Positions 31,900 to 40,035 of a stretch of DNA of 64,000 nucleotides are shown piece after piece. The translations under genes and the position numbers were made by a program. Where the stretch lies: contig CAVIHU010000006.1 in NCBI GenBank assembly GCA_963642705.1, positions 1 through 64,000 of the forward strand. Reading direction: 5' to 3'. Position 1 is the first letter of the stretch, and every line of letters starts with the position of its first letter. The notes under the pieces were generated by a model that ran no database searches, was not told the origin of the DNA, and saw only the letters and a list, made by a program, of their open reading frames with translations. The DNA comes from UBA11524 sp963642705. Lineage in GTDB: Bacteria; Bacillota; Clostridia; Christensenellales; Aristaeellaceae.

Positions 31900-33927
31900 A
31901 TGTCCGAATGGGAAAACAAGGATTTTAACGAGTATACCGTGCTGGAGCTGCGCAAAGTTGCCAAGGCAATGGGTGTCATGCTAGGTGCGAACATTTCAAA
32001 GGCCGGAATTGTCGAGAAATTAAACCGTGCCCGCGATGCCAAGAAGGCTGACACAGCCGCTCAGCCCGCCGCCGTAAAAGCATCCGCTGAATCTCCTGCA
32101 AAGCCCGTTGCCCCTTCCCATGCACCGGCAATGCCGCCTACACAGTCTGAACCGGTCACACCGGCTGAACCGGTCACACCGGCTGAACCGGTCACACCGG
32201 CTGAACCGGCCGCATCGGCTGAGCCGGTCGCATCGGCTGAGCCGGTCGCATCGGCTGAGCCGGCCGCATCGGCTGAGCCGGCCGCATCGGCTGCTCAATT
32301 ATCCGAGCAAACCGCTTCTCGTCCGATTCACGGCAACTACCGTCCTGCCTATCAGGCTCCCACAACGCCGCCGCGCTTCAGCACCAAGCCTGCCTATCAG
32401 GCATCATCCAGCAGCACGTTCGGCAGCCGTCCAACGCGTCCGCCAATGCAGCAGAATGATTATCCGCGTCCTGTCACGCGTCCTGCCAGCTATACGCCGC
32501 GCTTCGGACCACCGCCCCAACAGGATTCCCAGCGCGCTGACGATTCTTACTATGCATCCTCCTCGACGGACTACAGCCGCCCCGCGAGCACATGGAATGA
32601 CCGCCGTCCGACATACGCCACGCCGCAGAGCGATCGCCGTCCTGCCGCCTATAACGACAGCCGTTCACAGCGCAGCTATGATGCTCCCGCGTCCTATGGT
32701 GCACCGCAAATGCGTCAGTCGTCATACGGTGCGCAGCGCGACATGACGAGCGACTACCGTCCCATGAATCAGCAGAACGACATGCTCGCGCCTGCGGATT
32801 GCCAGGACGGCTGCGGCTATCTTGACCTGCATCCCGACGGATACGGCTTCCTGCGCGGCGTATCCCTGCTGCCTTCCAACCGCGATATTTATGTGTCCAT
32901 GGCGCAGGTTCGCCGTTTTTCGCTCCGCACGGGCGACTTCGTCAGCGGCAAGGTGCGTCCTCAGCGCGATGGCGACAAGTATTCCGCCATGCTTTACATC
33001 ACCGAGGTCAACGGCTGCGCGTCCGACAGCATTGCCGAGCGTCCGTTCTTCGATGACCTGACCCCCTGCTATCCGCACACGCCCATCACCATGGAGTCAG
33101 AAGGCACCGGGAACAATCTCGACATGCGGCTCATCAGCCTGATTGCACCGATCGGCTTCGGTCAGCGTGCGCTGATTCAGTGTCCGCCTGCCGCCGACCG
33201 CGCTCGCCTGCTCACGTCCATCGATAACGCCGTCAGCATCTGCCATCCTGACGCGGAGGTTATGACGCTGCTGCTCGGCGGCACGCCCGAGGATGCAACC
33301 TGCTTCCGCGACCACGCGCATGGGCATGTCATCGCCTCGACGTTCGACATGACGCCTGAAAATCATCTACGCATCGTCGATTTGACGCTCGAGCGCGCCG
33401 AACGCCTTGTCGAAATGAAGAAGGATGTCGTCCTGCTTGTGGACAACCTGACGTATCTCTCCAAGATTTACACCACTGCCGCCGTTCAGCAGGGTCGCCA
33501 GTCCATCGGTATGGTGAATCCGGCCAGTCTGCAGAAGGCGAAGCGGCTCTTCGGTGCGGCTCGCTGCACGCGCGAAGGCGGCACGCTGACCGTGATTGCC
33601 GTTATGAACACCGAAACCGGCAACCGCGTCGATGACTCCATCATTGAGGACTTCAAGGGCACGGCAAATATGGAGCTCGTGCTTGATCAGGCGACTGCAC
33701 GCGCCGGCATCTATCCGCCGATCAACCTGACGCTCTCCGGCACCAGGCGCGCCGAGCTGATTGCCACTCAGGAGCACCTGAACGGCATCCAGCTCATCCA
33801 CGACATGCTCGGCAGCCTTCGCAGCATTGATATGATTCCCCAGCTGCAGTCTATGCTGGAAAAAACGACCAATAACAGCGAGCTTCTCCAGCGGATTAAG
33901 GACTGGGCATCTCTTATGAAGAAGTAA
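31900..33927 (+). CDS. rho: transcription termination factor Rho, apparently ATPase-inactive
   Basis: 675 residues. A Rho N-terminal helical domain (1-50) is followed by a disordered Ala/Pro/Ser/Arg/Gln/Tyr-rich insertion (about 52-300) with eight EPVTPA-type hexapeptides. Then comes a well-conserved cold-shock RNA-binding domain (LDLHPDGYGFLRG, NRDIYVSMAQVRRFSLRTGD), then the RecA-like motor. The motor keeps LVDNLT (Walker B), RLFGAAR, EDFKGTANMEL and the SGTR arginine finger. However, the P-loop, APPKAGKT in E. coli, reads CPPAADRA (428-435), and LIDERPEE reads LLGGTPED (458-465), losing Lys181, Lys184, Thr185 and Glu211 equivalents. RNA binding is likely, ATP-driven translocation unlikely. 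The position before rpmE is the normal rho locus. Confidence 0.92.
   Translation: MSEWENKDFNEYTVLELRKVAKAMGVMLGANISKAGIVEKLNRARDAKKADTAAQPAAVKASAESPAKPVAPSHAPAMPPTQSEPVTPAEPVTPAEPVTPAEPAASAEPVASAEPVASAEPAASAEPAASAAQLSEQTASRPIHGNYRPAYQAPTTPPRFSTKPAYQASSSSTFGSRPTRPPMQQNDYPRPVTRPASYTPRFGPPPQQDSQRADDSYYASSSTDYSRPASTWNDRRPTYATPQSDRRPAAYNDSRSQRSYDAPASYGAPQMRQSSYGAQRDMTSDYRPMNQQNDMLAPADCQDGCGYLDLHPDGYGFLRGVSLLPSNRDIYVSMAQVRRFSLRTGDFVSGKVRPQRDGDKYSAMLYITEVNGCASDSIAERPFFDDLTPCYPHTPITMESEGTGNNLDMRLISLIAPIGFGQRALIQCPPAADRARLLTSIDNAVSICHPDAEVMTLLLGGTPEDATCFRDHAHGHVIASTFDMTPENHLRIVDLTLERAERLVEMKKDVVLLVDNLTYLSKIYTTAAVQQGRQSIGMVNPASLQKAKRLFGAARCTREGGTLTVIAVMNTETGNRVDDSIIEDFKGTANMELVLDQATARAGIYPPINLTLSGTRRAELIATQEHLNGIQLIHDMLGSLRSIDMIPQLQSMLEKTTNNSELLQRIKDWASLMKK
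32149..32292 (+). repeat. 18-bp in-frame tandem repeat in rho
   Basis: Eight 18-bp units encoding EPVTPA (three), EPAASA (three) and EPVASA (two) hexapeptides in the disordered part of Rho. Length variants would stay in frame. Confidence 0.9.
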
Positions 33928-33962
33928 TCGTCAGGAAAAGTTTTGGGAAATTCAAAAAACAC

Positions 33963-33991
33963 TTGCAATCCGGCAATAAGTATGATAAAAT
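33963..33991 (+). promoter_or_regulatory. rpmE promoter
   Basis: TTGCAA (33963-33968), 17-base spacer, TAAAAT (33986-33991), between the rho stop and the rpmE start. Confidence 0.65.
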
Positions 33992-34046
33992 AATCATTGT
34001 GGCTGAATAAGCTGATCATTGCATGCGCGAAAGAGGTGAAATCGCA

Positions 34047-34247
34047 ATGAAGGAAAAGATCCATCCCAACTACGGCAAGTGCATCGTTCGCTGCGTGTGC
34101 GGTGAGACGTTTGAAACCGGCTCTACTAAGAAGGAACTGAGGGTAGATATCTGCTCCAAGTGCCATCCCTTCTACACCGGCAAGCAGAAGCTGGTGGATA
34201 CCGGCGGACGCGTCGATCGTTTCAAGAAGCGCTTCGGGCTCAACTGA
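34047..34247 (+). CDS. rpmE: 50S ribosomal protein L31
   Basis: 66 residues. MKEKIHPNYGKCIVRCVCGE with further CSKCHP gives a four-cysteine zinc ribbon (C+ type L31); GKQKLVDTGGRVDRFKKR is the typical C-terminus. AGAGGTGA lies before the ATG at 34047, which is preferred over an ATG eight codons upstream. L31 bridges the 50S central protuberance and 30S head. Canonical neighbour of rho. Confidence 0.97.
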   Translation: MKEKIHPNYGKCIVRCVCGETFETGSTKKELRVDICSKCHPFYTGKQKLVDTGGRVDRFKKRFGLN

Positions 34248-34277
34248 TTTATGGGCTCAGCTTCCCACGAGCTATGA

Positions 34278-34319
34278 CAAAAAAGCAGGACATCGTCAAT
34301 TCGGTGTCCTGCTTTTTTT
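34278..34319. terminator. bidirectional terminator
   Basis: AAAAAGCAGGACA / TGTCCTGCTTTTTTT hairpin between rpmE and the convergent metallo-hydrolase gene, A-rich on one side and T-rich on the other. Confidence 0.92.
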
Positions 34320-34338
34320 GTGGTGTTGTTGCTGGCGA

Positions 34339-34998
34339 TCATTGTGCTTTGCTCAGGCTGAGCGGCTTGAGGACAACCAGCTTCGGCTGACATACCAAAT
34401 CGCCGCCCGAAACGCGAAGCAGCGGCAGTTCCTCCGCCTTGTTCTGATAAAGGCTCAAGAATTCGCTCACCGGCGCAATCGGCCAGGACGCATTCGCCGC
34501 CGTCCTGTAATGCATTGGCAGGATTACCCGCGCATGCAGCGATTCCGCGACTGCCTTCGCCGTTTGCGCGTCAATCGTGTAGTAGCCGCCGACAGGAATC
34601 ATCAGCACATCGGCATGACCCAGCAGAAGTCGCTGCTCTGCCGTCAACGGATGTCCAATGTCGCCCAGATGCAGCACGTTCACGCCTTCCGCGTTCAGCC
34701 GAAACATCAACGTTTTGCCGCGCAGACTCCCCTGCCGGTCATCGTGAAACGCCTCGATGGCATGCACAACCGCGCCGCCGCCTAGGTCAAACGCACCTGC
34801 ACGGTCAATCACGCGTGGCTTACCGGGAATGGTATCGACGGCATTGTGGTCGTGATGCTGATGTGACACGAGCACGACATCCGCCGGATTCGCCGTCACC
34901 GGGTAGCCGCATGATGCGTCATACGGGTCGGTCACAATTCGCAGACCGTTGCCCAGCTCAATCAGAAATTTCGCATGTCCGATGCACGAAATAATCAT
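34339..34998 (-). CDS. metallo-beta-lactamase-fold hydrolase (UlaG-like)
   Basis: 219 residues. Zinc-hydrolase motif VLVSHQHHDHNAVD, a later HLGDIGHPL aspartate/histidine block and PMHYRT near the C-terminus. The short form is like MBL-fold metal-dependent hydrolases annotated as UPF0173 or UlaG relatives. Substrate unknown. The start at 34998 has GGAGGACGC upstream and overlaps the preceding gene end by 4 bases. Last gene of a three-gene operon with a DUF1934 protein. Confidence 0.85.
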   Translation of the reverse strand: MIISCIGHAKFLIELGNGLRIVTDPYDASCGYPVTANPADVVLVSHQHHDHNAVDTIPGKPRVIDRAGAFDLGGGAVVHAIEAFHDDRQGSLRGKTLMFRLNAEGVNVLHLGDIGHPLTAEQRLLLGHADVLMIPVGGYYTIDAQTAKAVAESLHARVILPMHYRTAANASWPIAPVSEFLSLYQNKAEELPLLRVSGGDLVCQPKLVVLKPLSLSKAQ

Positions 34999-35504
34999 AT
35001 TGCGTCCTCCCCTTTCCTTGCGGCCACGCATAAATACGGCAGCAATGCGCCCGGCAGCGGCTGATGCATCCGCAGTATCGCGGCAAGCTCCTGATGCATC
35101 TGACGGCACAGACGCTGCATTGGCTGACAGCCTGCCTCGTCCGCCTTAACAAGTGCGCGGATAAACCGTGATGCGTCGCCCGATTCCGGATGACGGGTCA
35201 GCAGGCTGATGCAGCAGCACAGCTCGACGTCCGCATGATCCGATATAGAAGCCACGGAAACCGTATCCGGCACTGGGAGTGCCTTGTCTAGCATCAGCCA
35301 GCCCTTGTCATTCCAGACGCGCCAGCCTTTTTCCTGTGCCATGCAGCAGAAGCGCCGTGTGCTCTCTTCATCTGCAATCAGCGGAAAATCCGTCGCCAGC
35401 AGCGCCAGCTCGTTCGATGCGCGGCGAAGCGCAGGTTTTCGGTTCTTCCCATTCCAAACTGCCGCCATCATATCCTGTGCCTCGCGGCGGAGCGTCGTCA
35501 GCAC
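34995..35504 (-). CDS. hypothetical protein in DUF1934 operon
   Basis: 169 residues, helical and rich in Arg, Ala, Leu and Cys, with no domain that I recognise. The start is a GTG at 35504 that overlaps the stop of the DUF1934 gene (GTGCTGA), and its own end overlaps the metallo-hydrolase start, so its reality is supported mainly by tight translational coupling on both sides and by the lack of any competing frame. Confidence 0.65.
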   Translation of the reverse strand: MLTTLRREAQDMMAAVWNGKNRKPALRRASNELALLATDFPLIADEESTRRFCCMAQEKGWRVWNDKGWLMLDKALPVPDTVSVASISDHADVELCCCISLLTRHPESGDASRFIRALVKADEAGCQPMQRLCRQMHQELAAILRMHQPLPGALLPYLCVAARKGEDAI

Positions 35505-35965
35505 GGTTGCTTTCCGTCTGTTGCTGCGTAATCGATATGGATGGTGTGCATTGCGGCGCTATGTCCCTGCATATCAAGCTGATACTCCAGGTGCACCGTG
35601 CCGCGATCCATGCCCGCCTTGCAGCGCACCTGCGTGGGAAACACTGCCATCGCCATGTCCCCGAAAGGCGTATGATATTCGCCCTCGAAGCGCTGATCCT
35701 TGACGAACACCATCGTTGTGCCGTACTCGCCCGGGCGGCTCATCGTCACGCGATTGTCAGAGAGCGACAGAATCACGTCATTTGTCACCATGTCACTGTT
35801 ATCCTCATTCGGGATGGATTCCTGATAACGAATCAGATAGCCGCTCGGCGTTTTCTTCAGCTCGCCGCGGCAGAAAAGCTGCATCGGCAGCTCCGGCTCG
35901 CCTTCCTCTTCCCGAATCGTACTGACCAGATTCAGCAGAACCGGTCGTTTATCCTGTTCCTTCAT
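35498..35965 (-). CDS. DUF1934 family beta-barrel protein (YwiB-like)
   Basis: 155 residues. The N-terminal MKEQDKRPVLLNLVSTIREE and the pattern SGYLIRYQES ... VILSLSDNRVTMSRPGEYGT match the DUF1934/YwiB family of small calycin-like beta-barrels of unknown function. The start at 35965 (AAAGGAGA upstream) is preferred over earlier ATGs in the promoter region. Its promoter overlaps that of ispE on the other strand. Confidence 0.82.
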   Translation of the reverse strand: MKEQDKRPVLLNLVSTIREEEGEPELPMQLFCRGELKKTPSGYLIRYQESIPNEDNSDMVTNDVILSLSDNRVTMSRPGEYGTTMVFVKDQRFEGEYHTPFGDMAMAVFPTQVRCKAGMDRGTVHLEYQLDMQGHSAAMHTIHIDYAATDGKQPC

Positions 35966-36029
35966 TTGTCTCCTTTGCGGCGGATGCATCCGCCATGCCA
36001 TAGGTTTGCCCTTGTTTTCAGGCAAGGAT

Positions 36030-36079
36030 AGTATAACACATTTTTTTGTCTTGCACAATCATTCTCTTTGGCGTATGAT
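36030..36079. promoter_or_regulatory. overlapping divergent promoters for the DUF1934 operon and ispE
   Basis: Plus strand: TTGCAC (36051-36056), 17 bases, TATGAT (36074-36079) for ispE. Minus strand: TTGTGC (36058-36053), 17 bases, TATACT (36035-36030) for the DUF1934 gene. The two -35 hexamers share four bases, so RNA polymerase could not occupy both at once. Confidence 0.75.
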
Positions 36080-36109
36080 AAAGGCAGCAATTTCTTGGAG
36101 GCGATGCTC

Positions 36110-36991
36110 ATGGCGACGCTGCACCTGCTTGCGCGCGCGAAAATCAACTGGACGCTCAACATCACCGGTCAGCGCGAGGATGGCTATCACCTGATGGACA
36201 TGCTGATGCAGTGCGTCACGCTCAGCGATGAAATCACCCTGACTTTGACGAATAACGCTTCTATCCTGCTGACGACCGGCGGATCGCCGCTGTTGCCTGC
36301 GGATGAGCATCATCTGGCTTATCGCGCAGCTCGAGCGCTGCAAGAGGCGACCGGATGCACGCTCGGCGCACGTATTCACGTCGAAAAGCATATTCCTGTC
36401 GGCGCAGGCATGGGGGGCGGCAGCAGCGATGCGGCGGCGGTGCTTGTCGGGCTGAATCGGCTATGGCAGACGAATCTATCTACCGCTACACTCGAGAAGA
36501 TCGGACTGACGCTCGGTGCAGACGTTCCCTTTTGCATCCGCGGCGGACTGACGCGCACGGCAGGCATCGGCGAGCAGTTGATGTCGCTCCCCTACCGCCG
36601 GACATTTCCGCTTGTCGTGATTCAGCCGTGCGAAGGGCTTTCCACACGCGATGTTTTCGCCGCCTATCACGCCAGCGCTGTCTCCTGCCGTCCTGACAAC
36701 GATACCGCGCAGGCTGCATTGTCATCGGGTGACCTGCCTGCGCTCTGCCATGCGCTCGGTAATGTTCTCCAGCCTGTCAGCGAGCGGATGCGCCCTGCCA
36801 TTGCCCATGCGATTGATGAGCTCCGGCAGTCCGGCGCAGCTGCGGCGCTGATGACCGGCAGCGGCTCGGCAGTTTTCGGCGTGTTCAGCACAGATGGGCA
36901 GGCCGATCAGGCATATGATGCGCTGCGTTGCCGATATGATCGCATTTTCCGCTGCAACACCTGCAGTGAAAGCGTAGTCGAACAAAAATAG
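36110..36991 (+). CDS. ispE: 4-diphosphocytidyl-2-C-methyl-D-erythritol kinase
   Basis: 293 residues. GHMP kinase of the methylerythritol phosphate isoprenoid pathway, phosphorylating the 2-OH of CDP-methylerythritol. N-terminal ARAKINWTLNITGQREDGYH, the GHMP ATP loop PVGAGMGGGSSDAAAVL and the C-terminal LMTGSGSAVFGVF are typical. The ATG at 36110 is eight bases after GGAGG, better spaced than one two codons earlier. No other MEP gene is in the window. Confidence 0.95.
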   Translation: MATLHLLARAKINWTLNITGQREDGYHLMDMLMQCVTLSDEITLTLTNNASILLTTGGSPLLPADEHHLAYRAARALQEATGCTLGARIHVEKHIPVGAGMGGGSSDAAAVLVGLNRLWQTNLSTATLEKIGLTLGADVPFCIRGGLTRTAGIGEQLMSLPYRRTFPLVVIQPCEGLSTRDVFAAYHASAVSCRPDNDTAQAALSSGDLPALCHALGNVLQPVSERMRPAIAHAIDELRQSGAAAALMTGSGSAVFGVFSTDGQADQAYDALRCRYDRIFRCNTCSESVVEQK

Positions 36992-36992
36992 C

Positions 36993-37037
36993 GCACGGAG
37001 CCTGCACGTCATGTTGCTTTCGTCTGCTTCCGTGCTT
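36993..37037. terminator. terminator between ispE and the polysaccharide cluster
   Basis: GCACGGA / TCCGTGC stem with TTT following on the plus strand, in the 53-base gap between convergent genes. The long loop makes it weaker than others. Confidence 0.5.
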
Positions 37038-37044
37038 TCCCTGT

Positions 37045-38244
37045 TCATTGAAACAATTTCAGCTGCCAGATCATCTGCTCCCGCTCGCGCGAGGTCTGAA
37101 TAACCTGCCTCACATTGACCTTGCGCCGCTTGCCGAGAAGCATGCGCACAACATACCGCGCCGGATAAAATGCACCGAAGAGAGCAACCCACACGAAGTT
37201 CTTCGCCCACGGGTGTTCATAGCGGAGACGGTTGCGAACAAATTGGATGTAACTTCGGATCACAGAGGTTTTTCGGCGATCCTCAGCATTATAGCCATCC
37301 GTCAGCACTCTGCTGAGGGGGCGGGCATTGTACTGCGCACGAAAGTTTCCGCCGTCAAGGATGTCGCTGAACAGCGTGTCCGCAGCCGTTTCATCGGCAT
37401 CCGTTGCCCAATCAATCACCGGCAAACCGAGGTATTTCACGCAGAGCCTTGTCATGGTTTTTGCGAACACGAGCAAGCCGCAACGATCAAGCAGCTGCAA
37501 TTGTTCCTCGCCTATTTCGTTGCGCATCGCATTCACCGCGACCGCCCAGTCGCAGAGCTGACGCAGCCCGATGCCGGAATCAGAAATATGCTCCGCCATA
37601 TGCAGCAGCAGCGAAATCAGCTGGTCGATATCCGGCAGAACAGGAAACTTCACGCCGTTCAGCGTCGCCTGCACCGCACGCTCCGGCGCACTGCGCATGT
37701 ATTCCCTCGTGAAATCTCCCTTCTCGTTGTCCGGATAGCACGCAATTTTCCGGTGCACCTCCACCGATAAATCACCCTTGTCATAGCACACATGCTTCTC
37801 CTGATCGTGTGACCATGAAAACCCATCCGCAAGCATCAATCTTCCGACTTCATCGATGTTTTCCTCGTCAACAAGGATATCGATATCGCCGGGTGCACGC
37901 AGCTCCGGATGCGGATACATTCTCGCAATGCTCATGCCCTTCAATATGACGCATGGAATATTGTTCTCTGTTAGCAAATCAATCAGTTTTCGTTGACGTT
38001 CAAGCATCACTTCGAGTGACTGCGATGTGGACATTGCCGCATTACATGCTCTGCCGAGCGCATCATCCGGCACGCCCCGCAGCTGCATCATTATCGGGAA
38101 CAGGAGCGCCGTCACCACGTGCCGATCCGCTTCCGTGAGCGTGAACGACCAGTCTGCCTCATTTATCTCTTTTTCCCGCCCAAACAGCTCCCTTTGCAGC
38201 AACGACAGCAGCGTGCCGTATGCTTTCACGTCAATCTTGCTCAT
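37045..38244 (-). CDS. nucleotidyltransferase-family protein (NTP_transf_5) of the polysaccharide cluster
   Basis: 399 residues. The core LLTENNIPCVILKGMSIARMYPHPELRAPGDIDILVD carries the polymerase-beta-like Gly...Asp-x-Asp motif (GDIDILVD) of the NTP_transf_5 family, which often sits in surface polysaccharide or peptide-modification loci. Downstream are helical segments. The C-terminus has a hydrophobic stretch near VALFGAFYPARYVVRMLLG. Biochemical role unknown. The start at 38244 is supported by GGAGG. Last gene of the minus-strand cluster, 258 bases after the flippase gene, so it may have its own promoter. Confidence 0.78.
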   Translation of the reverse strand: MSKIDVKAYGTLLSLLQRELFGREKEINEADWSFTLTEADRHVVTALLFPIMMQLRGVPDDALGRACNAAMSTSQSLEVMLERQRKLIDLLTENNIPCVILKGMSIARMYPHPELRAPGDIDILVDEENIDEVGRLMLADGFSWSHDQEKHVCYDKGDLSVEVHRKIACYPDNEKGDFTREYMRSAPERAVQATLNGVKFPVLPDIDQLISLLLHMAEHISDSGIGLRQLCDWAVAVNAMRNEIGEEQLQLLDRCGLLVFAKTMTRLCVKYLGLPVIDWATDADETAADTLFSDILDGGNFRAQYNARPLSRVLTDGYNAEDRRKTSVIRSYIQFVRNRLRYEHPWAKNFVWVALFGAFYPARYVVRMLLGKRRKVNVRQVIQTSREREQMIWQLKLFQ

Positions 38245-38417
38245 GCAACGCCTCCATTTTTCACTTCGACAATACCATCCATGATTCGACATCGAAATCA
38301 AGCCAACTGATTTGTTTTTTACCTTGCTGATTGCTTCATTGAAGCATTGATAGCCCCAAATGGACAACCGGTTTTGAGGATACCGATCAAAAACATCACC
38401 GGGAGAAACCGGATCTT

Positions 38418-38523
38418 AAGGCATCACTGCACAATTCGGACGTCGCTGCTGAATGTGCCTTTTGCGCCATCTGCGGCAAAAATTACCATTCATCGTACCA
38501 TCTCATTTGTGCAGTATTGCCTT
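38418..38523. repeat. short inverted-repeat element (MITE-like) overlapping the flippase 3' end
   Basis: About 106 bases bounded by AAGGCATCACTGCACAA and TTGTGCAGTATTGCCTT, an inverted repeat with two mismatches. The right end lies in the flippase gene and encodes its last residues (AILHK, stop). The interior has no gene. The transcript could fold into a terminator-like stem. It resembles a non-autonomous insertion element, but family and other copies could not be checked. The remaining bases up to 38245 show nothing else. Confidence 0.55.
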
Positions 38524-40035
38524 CGCTGTTTTTTTGATTTGCGCCCATTCCGAACGATCGAACACAACCAGCGCGTGAAGAAATGCGCCGATAGCGGTGC
38601 AAAGCAGCGCAACCGCAATCAATCCTGTCCATGAGGACGGGTAATGCATCCTGCCGATGAGCGAGAAAACAGCGACAAGCAGGATGCTGCTGAGCGTGTG
38701 CCTTACGAGCGTCGGATAAAAGGCTGTTTTCCTAATCTGAAGGCAGTACGATACGTACAGCGGATTGAAAACGAAATTTACCAGCCACGATAGGACAGTG
38801 GTGGTCAGCACGACCGCGTAAATGTCCATGCCGCAATACCGGATGAGCACATACATGCCTCCGACATTCAGCAAGCCGGAAAGAATCGTGATGAAGCAGG
38901 GAATTTTGACCTTGACCGTCAGATTATAGCCGTAATAGAGCGGAGAGACCGCGCCCTCAATGACGCAGCCGATGATGGTGACAATGGTAATGCCCTGCAG
39001 CAGACTGATATCCTGATTAGGTATCCACAGCTGATAATATGCTGTACCGAACACGGCTAGCCCGGCAAAAGCAATGTTGGACACCATGCCGTTCAGTTTG
39101 ATTCCCAACTTGAAGGACGAAATCAACGCCTCTTTGTCGCCGCTGGCGTAATATTTGAGCTGCATCGGCTGAAACGCGGTCGAAACAAGCTGGAAGAGCG
39201 TCGAGAAGATGGTCGAGAACGTCTTGACGATTGCCAGTTGACCGGCAGCCAAAGGTGACAGAAGCATGTTCGTAATCAGCAAATCAAGCCCCGTATTCAG
39301 CGTGTTGCCAAGACTGTTCATTGAGCTCCAGATACCAGCGCTCAGCAGCTGCTTCACTGCCCCGAAGGAAAAGCAGCCTTTCTGCAGCCTGAGCTCCGGC
39401 GTATAACGGTATGTCAGTCCGATGTTCATCAGGAGGATGACGGCGGAGGAGACGATCAGCCCGATGCCCACATAGTAAACATGCGGCGTGAGCATGGAGA
39501 AGGCAATCAACAGGAATGCTGCCTCCGCAAGATAGGAAATTGCACGTGCAAGGCTGCTTATTTCAAGGCGGTTTCGAATGGTCGTTGCCGTCTGAAAGAC
39601 TGTGCTGCAGGAGAGAATCAGGAAATTCAGCACGTCCAGCAGGAAAAGCTTCTTGACATCCCAAAGCAGATGGGTCGGAATCGTCAGGAATGCATCAAGC
39701 CTTGCGATGATGACGCCTGCCAGAATGAAGATCACAACCGCCAGAAGAAGATCAGCGGCAAAGACTGAATTGAAGTAGATATTCGCCTGCTTCATGTTGC
39801 CCTGATGATATTCAATCGAAATGTACCGGGCGGAAAAGGAATTGAGCGCGATGGTGAAAATCAGCGCATAATCGGCGAATGTCTTTGCCAGCGAAACGAA
39901 GCCGTATGCCTCCGTGCCGATGGTTTCGGTAATCATCGGCGTCAGCACCAGCGAAATCAGATAGTTCAGTGCGACAGCAAAGAACGAGAAGATCACCGAA
40001 ATAATCAATTGCCTGCCTGTGCTTCTTGATGCCAT
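38503..40035 (-). CDS. polysaccharide flippase (Wzx/MATE-like)
   Basis: 510 residues with about 14 membrane helices. The N-terminus (SVIFSFFAVALNYLISLVLTPMI, then IGTEAYGFVSLAKT) is the standard start of PST/MVF-family lipid-linked oligosaccharide flippases. It moves undecaprenyl-linked repeat units across the membrane for the cluster at 37-45 kb. The start at 40035 has AGGAAAG upstream and lies inside the polymerase gene end (31-base overlap). The last five codons lie in an inverted-repeat element. Confidence 0.88.
   Translation of the reverse strand: MASRSTGRQLIISVIFSFFAVALNYLISLVLTPMITETIGTEAYGFVSLAKTFADYALIFTIALNSFSARYISIEYHQGNMKQANIYFNSVFAADLLLAVVIFILAGVIIARLDAFLTIPTHLLWDVKKLFLLDVLNFLILSCSTVFQTATTIRNRLEISSLARAISYLAEAAFLLIAFSMLTPHVYYVGIGLIVSSAVILLMNIGLTYRYTPELRLQKGCFSFGAVKQLLSAGIWSSMNSLGNTLNTGLDLLITNMLLSPLAAGQLAIVKTFSTIFSTLFQLVSTAFQPMQLKYYASGDKEALISSFKLGIKLNGMVSNIAFAGLAVFGTAYYQLWIPNQDISLLQGITIVTIIGCVIEGAVSPLYYGYNLTVKVKIPCFITILSGLLNVGGMYVLIRYCGMDIYAVVLTTTVLSWLVNFVFNPLYVSYCLQIRKTAFYPTLVRHTLSSILLVAVFSLIGRMHYPSSWTGLIAVALLCTAIGAFLHALVVFDRSEWAQIKKTAKAILHK

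Noticed and set aside
32149..32292. Regular 18-bp repeats that could suggest a CRISPR-like array
   Set aside because: No spacers: the units are directly adjacent and encode in-frame hexapeptides of Rho.
33181..33300. Explaining the Rho P-loop change as a simple frameshift
   Set aside because: The frame is continuous with conserved residues immediately before (GFGQRALIQ) and after (LLTSIDNAV), and the second changed site lies 30 residues on, so a single sequencing error cannot explain both.
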